Of a stretch of DNA of 5,719 nucleotides, positions 1-5,671 are shown piece by piece. A program made the translations under genes and the position numbers. The notes under the pieces are model-generated. The model was given only the letters and a program-made list of their open reading frames with translations, did not search any database and had not been told where the DNA came from. Numbering within the stretch: the first letter of the stretch is position 1; each line of letters begins with the position of its first letter. The stretch is from Firmicutes bacterium CAG:646 (GTDB lineage Bacteria; Bacillota; Clostridia; Lachnospirales; Lachnospiraceae): contig HF995394.1 of NCBI GenBank assembly GCA_000432335.1, positions 2,022 to 7,740 on the forward strand, read 5' to 3'.

Positions 1-153
1 CCGAATATTATCAATGATCTGCGTATCCCCATTCACGATAAAATTTACCATATCCTGATCCGTCCGCAAGGCAATCTGCAGCGTACAACAGGAACCTCCG
101 CTGCTGATCTCCTGTATGACCCCTGTGACCTGTATATAATTTTCGTATGCCAT
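1..153 (-). CDS. Small conserved hypothetical protein, N-terminal 51 codons only (runs off left edge)
   Basis: The reading frame starts at an ATG read from 153 down to 151 and stays open to the window edge. A perfect GGAGGT ribosome binding site lies four bases upstream (158-163). The visible protein begins MAYENYIQVTGVIQEIS and ends near NGDTQIIDNIR. It contains a Cys-Cys pair (residues 22-23) and alternating hydrophobic/polar stretches typical of beta strands (YIQVTGVIQEI, CCTLQIAL, MVNFIVNG). No signal peptide or membrane segment is seen. The strand pattern would suit a small OB-like beta barrel, but this is inference from half a sequence and I do not recognise the family with certainty. 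A longer overlapping frame starting at 202 lacks a ribosome binding site and gives unlikely sequence, so I prefer this frame. It lies downstream of the BFD gene, separated by two hairpins, so it is probably a separate transcription unit. Confidence 0.7.
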   Translation of the reverse strand, partial: MAYENYIQVTGVIQEISSGGSCCTLQIALRTDQDMVNFIVNGDTQIIDNIR

Positions 154-157
154 ATCT

Positions 158-163
158 ACCTCC
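158..163 (-). promoter_or_regulatory. Ribosome binding site GGAGGT of the left-edge gene
   Basis: On the minus strand GGAGGT sits four bases before the ATG at 153. It decides the frame of the left-edge gene, because the longer overlapping alternative beginning at 202 has no such signal. Confidence 0.75.
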
Positions 164-207
164 ATGAGAATAATAGGAAATAATTATCTTAAGATATGCC
201 AAAAAGA

Positions 208-230
208 TTCTTATGGTTCCCCCATAAGAA
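208..230 (-). terminator. Second hairpin after the BFD gene, possible tandem terminator
   Basis: A perfect 8-bp inverted repeat, TTCTTATG with CATAAGAA, has a 7-nt loop (216-222). On the minus strand it is followed by TCTTTTT (201-207), giving the hairpin-plus-T-run shape of an intrinsic terminator. The stem is AT-rich and therefore weak. It could back up the stronger hairpin at 251-294 or be a control element in front of the left-edge gene. Confidence 0.45.
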
Positions 231-250
231 AAAGATTAGAATAAAATAAC

Positions 251-294
251 ACCAGACAGATAGTTTCGTACTGGACTCTTCCTATCCGTCTGGT
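251..294 (-). terminator. Probable rho-independent terminator of the BFD gene
   Basis: ACCAGACGGATAG (294-282, minus strand) pairs with CTATCTGTCTGGT (263-251) to form a 13-bp stem with one G-U wobble and an 18-nt loop. On the minus strand the stem is followed by the T-rich GTTATTTTATTCT. In RNA of the opposite strand the wobble would become an A-C mismatch, which favours function on the minus strand. It starts about 25 bases after the BFD stop codon, the expected place for the end of that transcript. Confidence 0.7.
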
Positions 295-318
295 ATCTTT
301 CTTCTTTGCTTCAAGATT

Positions 319-516
319 TTATGCCATCATAATGTCAGAAATAGCATGCAGAATTTTATCATGACATCCGCCACAGCCTGTGGAACAATGGGTAATTTTC
401 TGAACCTCATCAAAAGTTTTCAGTACGTCATCAAATTTTCCCAACTGTCTCAATGCGTCTTCTACATCGCCATAGGATACCTGTTTACAGTTACAAATCA
501 TTTCATTTGTCGTCAT
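319..516 (-). CDS. Stand-alone BFD-like [2Fe-2S]-binding protein (65 aa)
   Basis: This is a small iron-sulfur protein of the bacterioferritin-associated ferredoxin (BFD / Fer2_BFD) fold. The family pattern is visible: CNC at residues 8-10 and CGGC at 48-51 supply the four expected cluster ligands (C8, C10, C48, C51), joined by a helical segment (VEDALRQLGKFDDVLKTF). There is an extra cysteine at 44. No other domain is attached, so it is the isolated cluster module rather than part of a nitrite reductase, NifU or amino-acid oxidase. The length of 65 aa is normal for Bfd-type proteins. The family passes electrons or iron; in Bfd this serves release of iron from bacterioferritin, but no ferritin gene is visible here, so the partner is unknown. 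The start is supported by AGGAGG (526-531), nine bases upstream. The gene has a likely promoter of its own near 567-575 and a terminator right after it, so it may be a single-gene unit. Confidence 0.88.
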   Translation of the reverse strand: MTTNEMICNCKQVSYGDVEDALRQLGKFDDVLKTFDEVQKITHCSTGCGGCHDKILHAISDIMMA

Positions 517-566
517 ATATCTTATCCTCCTGTTTCTTCATAAACTTTTATCTGTCTGTATCTGTT

Positions 567-575
567 ATCTTACCA
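567..575 (-). promoter_or_regulatory. Probable extended -10 promoter of the BFD gene
   Basis: On the minus strand TGGTAAGAT provides an extended -10 (TG, one base, TAAGAT) about 50 bases before the BFD start codon. The -35 position 17 bases upstream (TGGAAG) is poor, which is common with extended -10 promoters. The same core AATATGGTA occurs before exodeoxyribonuclease III. The call is from sequence pattern only. Confidence 0.45.
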
Positions 576-616
576 TATTCGGCGGTATACTTCCAGTTTT
601 TTTTCAAAGGAAACTG

Positions 617-784
617 CTATTCAGCTTCCCCCTCCTTGTTCAGCACCGGCGGCGTCAGAGAAGGATATAATTCCTCATACGCTTCCCTCTCATCCTCTGA
701 CACAAGACCAGCAGGAATCAAACCGGTACAATCTGTACCGGAGCAAGTGAAAAATTCTTCTGTCTCTCTGTTTTTATCTTTCAT
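617..784 (-). CDS. 55-aa acidic small protein with a CSGTDC motif, function unknown
   Basis: I do not recognise a named family. The protein starts MKDKNRETEEFF, has two cysteines in CSGTDC (residues 14 and 19) followed by TGLIPAGLV, then an acidic helix-like part (SEDEREAYEELYP) and a Pro-containing tail. It has no signal peptide or membrane segment and is strongly acidic. I chose the ATG at 784 because AAGGAGA (791-797) stands six bases upstream. A start 29 codons further upstream would overlap the DUF5662 gene and add an unlikely Lys/Cys-rich leader. It follows the DUF5662 gene by 47 bases with no terminator between, so it is probably translated from the same mRNA. The Cys-x4-Cys could bind a metal or be redox active, but two cysteines alone would need dimerisation or other ligands. 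Confidence 0.7.
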   Translation of the reverse strand: MKDKNRETEEFFTCSGTDCTGLIPAGLVSEDEREAYEELYPSLTPPVLNKEGEAE

Positions 785-831
785 AACGAATCTCCTTTTC
801 TTTTTTAAAAGGATAACCCGATCTGAATTTC

Positions 832-1446
832 TTATGCATGAACAGCAGCTTTTTCTTTTGGACATTTCCATGGTCTGGAACGATACGTATCGCCGTCTCC
901 CCCGAAGCGTCCCTTATTTTTTAAATATATATTTTTTATATACCAAAGTGTGGCTTTTTCTCCTTTTACTGCCAGCATTTTCAAAAGATATTCCATCTGT
1001 TCTCTCGTATCTTCATGAATAAACCAGAGTTTTTCTTTTCCTTTTGCATAGTATCTCCAGGGAGCTCCATCATCATAATCTTCCGGATGGTACACTTTTG
1101 ATGCGCTGATACGGTCCATCATCATCTCTGCAATATATTTTCTTGGCATGGGCACTCCTGTCAGCACCGGATCCGGCGCAATCCCATAGTCCACCCAGTA
1201 TTCAAAATGATGGCGGTTTCTTCCTTTGTGGTGCATCCAGGAACGGGACGCGCCCGTTGCCTCCCGCTCGGCATTATTTGGACTTCTTGTCCCCTGATAA
1301 TATCTTGCCCCCACACAAAATTCTGTCGGGGAATATTTGGAAAGATCGTGCAAAAGCCCCTGTCTGTACAGCCCGATTCTGAAACAATATTTCATCACTA
1401 ACAGCTTATGATGTGTGATCGTCTTAAAATGTCTCCATGCGTTCAT
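832..1446 (-). CDS. DUF5662 family protein, possible HD-like metal-dependent hydrolase
   Basis: The 204-residue cytosolic protein matches my recollection of DUF5662, a family of unknown function common in Clostridia. Conserved-looking blocks are THHKLLVMKYC (10-21), HDLSKYSPTEF (33-43), the segment QGTRSPNNAEREATG (51-65), HHKGRNRHHFEYW (72-84) and the helix MPRKYIAEMMMDRISASK (100-117). The order His (12/13), His-Asp (33-34), His cluster (72, 73, 79, 80), Asp (111) resembles the metal-binding layout of HD-domain phosphohydrolases. That similarity is my inference, and the substrate is unknown. The ATG at 1446 is only 7 nt after the GH13 stop and has a modest AGGGA signal. An in-frame TTG at 1464 would overlap the upstream gene and lacks a Shine-Dalgarno sequence, so I reject it. 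The tight spacing implies cotranscription and perhaps translational coupling with the GH13 gene. Confidence 0.82.
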   Translation of the reverse strand: MNAWRHFKTITHHKLLVMKYCFRIGLYRQGLLHDLSKYSPTEFCVGARYYQGTRSPNNAEREATGASRSWMHHKGRNRHHFEYWVDYGIAPDPVLTGVPMPRKYIAEMMMDRISASKVYHPEDYDDGAPWRYYAKGKEKLWFIHEDTREQMEYLLKMLAVKGEKATLWYIKNIYLKNKGRFGGDGDTYRSRPWKCPKEKAAVHA

Positions 1447-1453
1447 GATATCC

Positions 1454-3313
1454 CTACTTTCCAATCAATACTACGATCGTTCTTCCTTTCACCGTGAGAA
1501 ATTTTCTCTCCTCTATCTTTTCTTCCGCTCCCTTCGGGCTCACCGCTTCCTCTGCCTTCTTCCCGGAATCCACTGCCAGATACCAGTTGCTTTTTTCCGG
1601 GAGATCCGGAAGGGCAAACGTATAATCGTTCCAGTGCATATTATACATCACATAAATGAAATCATCCCCCGGTTTTTCCTCATCCTGCACATACGCTCCG
1701 CAATATAATATGCCTGCCTGTCGGCTGCTGCTTTCCGTGTTGGAAAACCATGCGCGCTCCGAATGGTACGACAGCTCCGGCCATCCCAACGACCGATAAT
1801 CTGTCACCCGCAATTCCCTCCGCATATGCAAAATCGGATGTTCCCTGCGAAAACGAATCACGTCCTGCACAAACCGGGTGAATCCAGAAAATTTTCTGCT
1901 CCTGCTCCAGTCTACCCAGCCGATCTCATTATCCTGACAATACGGATTATTATTTCCATTCTGACTGTTCCCCAGTTCATCCCCCCCATAAAGAAGAGGC
2001 GTTCCCTGACTGAGCATCAACAGTAGAATCGCATTCTTCATCTGTCTTTCACGAAGCTTTTGCACTTTGATTTTCCGGGTTTCTCCCTCGATCCCGCAGT
2101 TCCAGCTATAATTATTGGTGCAGCCGTCTCTGTTTTCTTCTCCATTTTCCTCATTATGGCGATAATCATAAGAAACCAGATCCGCCAGAGTAAAGCCATC
2201 ATGATTCGCCATATAATGGATCACTCCATGGGTAGCAGGATTTTCCTTATTATAATATAAAAATCCTGGAATCTGATCTTCATCTCCTTTCAGAAAACGG
2301 CGCATGGTATTCTGGAATCCTCCATGATACTCTCCCAGACAACGACGCTCGGGGGCTTTTCCTCCATACATTCCTTTGATATCAAAACCTGGACAGATCA
2401 GCTTCGTATCTTGCAAAATCTCATCTCTTGCAAGCAATTCCATCCAAACGCCCTCTCCCAACAGCACAAAACCATCCACCGCATACTCCAGCTTCCAAAA
2501 GCGAAGGATATCCAGCACTTTTTGGGGTGCCACCTCTCTCGGAAAATAAAAATCCAGCAAAAGCTCCATTCCTTCACGGTGCAGCTGACCGATAAAGTCC
2601 TTCATCTCCCGCTCCGGCGAATTTCCCTGACAGTAAGACGCTTTCGGAGCATAATATCCCCCGTCCGTATACCCCCAGTAATTCAACTGCTCCTTAGAAA
2701 GCAGGTTTCTGTACTTTGCCCGATCTTCCTTTTCTTTTTGAGGCAGATACTCCCAAAACTCATAACATGGCATAAGTTCCAGAGAAGTAACTCCCAACTC
2801 CCGCCAATAAGAAATTTTTTCTTTCAGTCCGGCAAAAGTTCCTTTCTTTCCTACCTTAGAGTTTTTCTGCATGGTATATCCTCTCACATGGATTTTATAC
2901 AGAAACATTTCCTCATAAGGAATCCCACATTTCAAACTCTCCGCAGGCGCTTCCGTTAAAACTCTTCCTCTCCACACCTGTCCCTGCTCCGGCTTTTTTC
3001 CAAATTCCTTTCTCCCGGAAAATATTCTGGCATTATCATCTGTAAAATAACGCTCTCCCTGCCGATATACATATTCATAAAGGGAAAGATTCTGTTTTTT
3101 CACAACCACCGCACAGATTCTTCCCGTCTGAAAACTGGAGGGAATTATAATCTCCTGCTCCGGAACATCACTCCCTTTTCGGTAAAAAAGCAGCTCCACC
3201 GATCCCTCTTTCGGCGCTGACACCGCAAAGTTATACCCATCTGCCGTTCTCGTCGTTCCCGGCTTTGTGGGATCTCCCTTCCGAATCTCCCACTGTTTCC
3301 TTTCCATACTCAT
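1454..3313 (-). CDS. GlgX/isoamylase-like GH13 protein lacking catalytic residues (probable pseudoenzyme)
   Basis: The family consists of glycogen/starch debranching enzymes cleaving alpha-1,6 branches. This 619-aa protein has a CBM48-like N-terminal part (about 12-95), a GH13 barrel (about 135-500) and a C-terminal beta domain (about 515-619). Relationship is clear from KIHVRGYTM (140-148), NHDGFTLADLVSYDYRHNE (370-388), NYSWNCGIEG (401-410) and GGDELGNSQNGNNNPYCQDN (443-462). Against this, the active-site regions are altered: region I reads DFYFPR (254-259) instead of a form ending in Asn-His; region II reads DGFVLLGEG (280-288), losing the invariant Arg and the nucleophile Asp; region III reads LICPGFD (305-311), losing the acid Glu. 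Only region IV His371-Asp372 is kept. About 50 residues normally found between regions I and II also appear missing. Hydrolytic activity is therefore unlikely; a glucan-binding or regulatory role is inference. The frame is intact. ATG at 3313 has AGGAGG eight bases upstream, overlapping the exoIII stop. A G7 run encodes Gly443-Gly444 (1981-1987). Confidence 0.85.
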   Translation of the reverse strand: MSMERKQWEIRKGDPTKPGTTRTADGYNFAVSAPKEGSVELLFYRKGSDVPEQEIIIPSSFQTGRICAVVVKKQNLSLYEYVYRQGERYFTDDNARIFSGRKEFGKKPEQGQVWRGRVLTEAPAESLKCGIPYEEMFLYKIHVRGYTMQKNSKVGKKGTFAGLKEKISYWRELGVTSLELMPCYEFWEYLPQKEKEDRAKYRNLLSKEQLNYWGYTDGGYYAPKASYCQGNSPEREMKDFIGQLHREGMELLLDFYFPREVAPQKVLDILRFWKLEYAVDGFVLLGEGVWMELLARDEILQDTKLICPGFDIKGMYGGKAPERRCLGEYHGGFQNTMRRFLKGDEDQIPGFLYYNKENPATHGVIHYMANHDGFTLADLVSYDYRHNEENGEENRDGCTNNYSWNCGIEGETRKIKVQKLRERQMKNAILLLMLSQGTPLLYGGDELGNSQNGNNNPYCQDNEIGWVDWSRSRKFSGFTRFVQDVIRFRREHPILHMRRELRVTDYRSLGWPELSYHSERAWFSNTESSSRQAGILYCGAYVQDEEKPGDDFIYVMYNMHWNDYTFALPDLPEKSNWYLAVDSGKKAEEAVSPKGAEEKIEERKFLTVKGRTIVVLIGK

Positions 3314-3321
3314 GTCCGCTG

Positions 3322-3327
3322 CCTCCT
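3322..3327 (-). promoter_or_regulatory. Ribosome binding site of the GH13 gene overlapping the exoIII stop codon
   Basis: The minus strand reads TAGGAGG, in which TAG ends exodeoxyribonuclease III and AGGAGG is the Shine-Dalgarno site eight bases before the GH13 ATG. The overlap suggests translational coupling and selects the first ATG (3313) over the one two codons later. Confidence 0.8.
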
Positions 3328-4081
3328 ACAAGTTTATGTCCAATTCCACGGGACAATGATCCGATCCCATGATTTCCGTATGGATTTTCGCATCCTCCAA
3401 TCGATCTTTCAGAGCCTCAGATACACAAAAATAATCAATCCGCCAGCCAGCATTCTTTTCCCTTGCTTTAAAACGATAGGACCACCAGGAGTAGATCTGT
3501 TCCTGCTCTGGATAGAAATACCGGAACGTATCAATAAAACCAGCATCTAAAAGCTGGGAGAATTTTTCTCTTTCCTCATCTGTAAAACCGGCATTTTTTC
3601 TGTTGGTTTTCGGATTTTTCAGATCGATTTCCTGATGCGCCACATTAAGATCGCCGCAGAAAACAACTGGTTTTCTTGTTTCCAACTCTTTCAGATACGC
3701 CAGAAAATCTCTTTCCCACTCCATCCGATAAGGCAATCTGGCTAGTTCATTCTGGGAATTTGGCGTATACACCGTTACCATATAAAATTCCGAAAATTCT
3801 AATGTGATCACTCTGCCTTCCTGATCATGCTCCTCTTTGCCAATCCCATATGCCACCGACAAGGGCTCTGCTTTGGTGAAAATTGCTGTCCCGGAATATC
3901 CCTTCTTTACCGCATAGTTCCAATACTGATGGTACCCTTCCAATTCCAGCTGAATCTGTCCCTCCTGCAGCTTACTCTCCTGAATGCAGAAAATATCTGC
4001 ATCTATTTCCTTAAAAAAGTCCAAAAATCCTTTATTTACACAAGCTCGCAGCCCGTTAACATTCCAAGATATCAGTCTCAA
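3326..4081 (-). CDS. xth: Exodeoxyribonuclease III (AP endonuclease, Xth/ExoA family)
   Basis: This Mg-dependent enzyme of the endonuclease/exonuclease/phosphatase fold acts in base excision repair. It cuts DNA 5' of abasic sites and degrades duplex DNA from 3' ends. All hallmark elements are present in 251 residues, close to the usual length of about 250-270: WNVNG with Asn7, QESK with metal ligand Glu35, VYTPN with Tyr105, GDLNVAH with Asp144 and Asn146, WRIDYF with Asp216, and SDHCP with the Asp241-His242 pair. The protein begins MRLISWNVNG, as expected for the family, but its start codon is TTG (4081-4079), placed eight bases after an excellent AAGGAGG. No ATG in a sensible position competes. 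It follows the decarboxylase gene by 44 bases that hold a likely extended -10 promoter, and precedes the GH13 gene by 12 bases. It appears intact and functional. The B. subtilis counterpart is named exoA. Confidence 0.96.
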   Translation of the reverse strand: MRLISWNVNGLRACVNKGFLDFFKEIDADIFCIQESKLQEGQIQLELEGYHQYWNYAVKKGYSGTAIFTKAEPLSVAYGIGKEEHDQEGRVITLEFSEFYMVTVYTPNSQNELARLPYRMEWERDFLAYLKELETRKPVVFCGDLNVAHQEIDLKNPKTNRKNAGFTDEEREKFSQLLDAGFIDTFRYFYPEQEQIYSWWSYRFKAREKNAGWRIDYFCVSEALKDRLEDAKIHTEIMGSDHCPVELDINL

Positions 4082-4089
4082 ATTGTTTT

Positions 4090-4096
4090 CCTCCTT
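4090..4096 (-). promoter_or_regulatory. Strong ribosome binding site AAGGAGG fixing the TTG start of exoIII
   Basis: AAGGAGG on the minus strand is eight bases before TTG at 4081. The next residues give the conserved family N-terminus RLISWNVNG, so the non-ATG start is well supported. Confidence 0.85.
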
Positions 4097-4110
4097 AAAC
4101 TTTTGTAATC

Positions 4111-4119
4111 ATTGTACCA
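4111..4119 (-). promoter_or_regulatory. Probable extended -10 promoter in front of exoIII
   Basis: On the minus strand TGGTACAAT is a near-consensus extended -10 lying between the decarboxylase stop and the exoIII ribosome binding site. The region upstream is A-rich (a possible UP-like stretch) with no good -35. It would let exoIII and the genes after it be transcribed independently of the decarboxylase. Confidence 0.5.
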
Positions 4120-4125
4120 TATTTT

Positions 4126-5598
4126 TTATTTTTCTAACATAATAATCTGAAATGTTTCCAGCCGCTCATCCGCAGGACCATGAAAATGCAGTCCCTTTCT
4201 TCTGTATTCTTCCATATAGTCCCAGATTTCTTCTGTCACCCGCTCTCCGGGATTCAGGATGGGAATGCCCGGTGGATAAGGAATCAGCGCCTCCCCGGCG
4301 ATTTCTCCCACTGCATCTTTCCACAAAATCACTTTTTTTTCTGAAAAATATGCCTGTCTTGGGCTCATGACATATGGAGGCAAACCGGGAAGCTTTGTCT
4401 GTCCCGGATTTTCAAAGTTTTTTCTTTCTTTTCTGCTTATGCTTTCCAACGCCTTTATAAGCCGCTCCATATCCTCCGGCTCATTGGCATAGGTAACGAT
4501 CGCTACCGCATTTTTTTCATCCGAAAGCTCCAGTCCCACGCCATACTCTTCATACAGGATATCCGCCAGTTCAAATCCTGTAAGCCCAAGCGCAGAAGCG
4601 GATATTACCAGGCGGGTAGTATCCAGATCATATATCTTTTCTCCCAGAAGTTCTTTCCCATAACACTCCATGCCGGGAATCTGGCGAATCCTCTCTCTGG
4701 CATCTTCCGCCATCTGACAGGTTTTTTCCAGCATTTCTTCTCCGTGAAGCGCCAGTTCGTATCTGGCTGCATCCAGCGAAGTCATGAGAAGATAAGATGG
4801 ACTGGTGCTCTGCACCAAATGAAGCGCTGATTCCAGCCTTCCTCTGTCAATTCTGGATGATCCCACATGAAGAAGAGAACTCTGTCCCAGAGAACCCGTC
4901 ACCTTGTGCATACTCTGGGCGCACAGATCTGCGCCGGAGAGAATCGCTCCCCGAGGAAGCTCCCCGCTTTTGCCTCCTTTTTTTCCAAAATACAGGTGTC
5001 CCCCGTGAGCCTCATCCACCAGAAGAACCGCCCCATTTCGGTGACAGATTTCACTGATTTTTTCCAGATTGCTGCATACTCCATAATACGTGGGACTCAC
5101 CAGAAAAACCCCTTTACAGTCTGGATATTTTGCAAATCCTTCCTCCACGGTTTCCGGTCTTACACTTCCCCATAGCCCCGTTTTTTCATCGTACTCCGGC
5201 ATCAGATATATGGGGATTGCGCCGCTTAAGATCAATCCCATCAGTACGGATTTATGAGCATTTCTTGGAATCATAATCCGGTCCCCCTCTCCGGCGCATG
5301 CCAGAACCATCGCTTCATTTCCGCAGGTCGTTCCATTTACAAGAAAATACGTTTTTTCCGCCCGAAAAACTTCTGCCGCCAGCTCCTGCGCCTGACGGAT
5401 CACACCTTCCGGACAATGAAGATCATCCAGCCCCTCCGCTTCCGTAAGATCAAACCGAAAAATCCCATCTCCCGTCCACTGCCGCCAGCGGGGGCTGATC
5501 CCTTTTTCATACCTGTGACCGGGAATTTTAAAGTAAGCCGGTCTTTTTTCTGTATATTTCACGATTGCGTCCAACAACGGCGTCTGATTCTGATCCAT
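4126..5598 (-). CDS. Orn/Lys/Arg decarboxylase family PLP enzyme (SpeA/YaaO-like)
   Basis: This fold-type I pyridoxal-phosphate enzyme removes the carboxyl group from a basic amino acid to give a polyamine precursor (agmatine, cadaverine or putrescine). The substrate cannot be read from the sequence. In 490 residues it shows FKIPGHRY near the N-terminus (23-30), the phosphate-binding NGTTCGN (88-94), AHKS (114-117, His115 expected to stack on PLP), VDEAHGGHL (194-202, Asp195 contacting the ring nitrogen), and SMHKVTGSLGQ (229-239) with Lys232 as the PLP lysine. The C-terminal decarboxylase domain has IPYPPGIPILNPGE (439-452) and HFHGPAD (471-477). The length equals the Gram-positive short form (B. 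subtilis SpeA is about 490 aa) and lacks the N-terminal receiver-like wing domain of the long enterobacterial enzymes. I place the start at ATG 5598, four bases after GGGAGG. The ATG six codons upstream has no ribosome binding site. It is the first gene after a terminator. Confidence 0.93.
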   Translation of the reverse strand: MDQNQTPLLDAIVKYTEKRPAYFKIPGHRYEKGISPRWRQWTGDGIFRFDLTEAEGLDDLHCPEGVIRQAQELAAEVFRAEKTYFLVNGTTCGNEAMVLACAGEGDRIMIPRNAHKSVLMGLILSGAIPIYLMPEYDEKTGLWGSVRPETVEEGFAKYPDCKGVFLVSPTYYGVCSNLEKISEICHRNGAVLLVDEAHGGHLYFGKKGGKSGELPRGAILSGADLCAQSMHKVTGSLGQSSLLHVGSSRIDRGRLESALHLVQSTSPSYLLMTSLDAARYELALHGEEMLEKTCQMAEDARERIRQIPGMECYGKELLGEKIYDLDTTRLVISASALGLTGFELADILYEEYGVGLELSDEKNAVAIVTYANEPEDMERLIKALESISRKERKNFENPGQTKLPGLPPYVMSPRQAYFSEKKVILWKDAVGEIAGEALIPYPPGIPILNPGERVTEEIWDYMEEYRRKGLHFHGPADERLETFQIIMLEK

Positions 5599-5628
5599 AA
5601 TTCCTCCCGTAAACATTTTTTGAACGTT

Positions 5629-5671
5629 AAAAAGGAGCCGGCCCGGAAATACTTCCGATGCGACGGCTCCT
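5629..5671 (-). terminator. Intrinsic terminator of the gene entering from the right edge
   Basis: Minus strand AGGAGCCG (5671-5664) pairs with CGGCTCCT (5640-5633). Inside, CGGAA/TTCCG (5657-5653 with 5648-5644) closes a four-base loop. The GC-rich stem is followed directly by TTTTT (5633-5629, first T in the stem). The plus strand has no T-run, so it acts on minus-strand transcription. It separates the right-edge gene from the decarboxylase. Confidence 0.8.

Noticed and set aside
11..202. 63-codon minus-strand frame at the left edge
   Set aside because: It is out of frame with the ATG at 153 that has a perfect GGAGGT site, and its product has the look of a shifted frame. The gene is called in the other frame.
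913..945. AT-rich stretch as a possible promoter or origin element
   Set aside because: It is inside the DUF5662 frame and is explained by Ile/Tyr/Lys/Asn codons (region around residues 168-180).
453..1022. Plus-strand open frame of 189 codons
   Set aside because: It runs antisense across the small protein gene and the end of DUF5662. It is rich in Ser/Phe/Leu runs typical of a reverse-strand shadow, has no supporting ribosome binding site, and resembles no family.
1447..1464. TTG at 1464 as the start of DUF5662
   Set aside because: It overlaps the GH13 stop by several codons and has no Shine-Dalgarno sequence, while the ATG at 1446 sits just after an AGGGA signal.
1981..1987. Homopolymer run of seven G (minus strand) in the GH13 gene as a phase-variation switch
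   Set aside because: It encodes the conserved Gly-Gly-Asp-Glu motif and is too short to be a convincing contingency tract.
2324..2959. Plus-strand open frame of 211 codons
   Set aside because: It lies wholly antisense to the GH13 gene, whose frame is backed by strong motifs and a ribosome binding site. The composition is that of a shadow frame.
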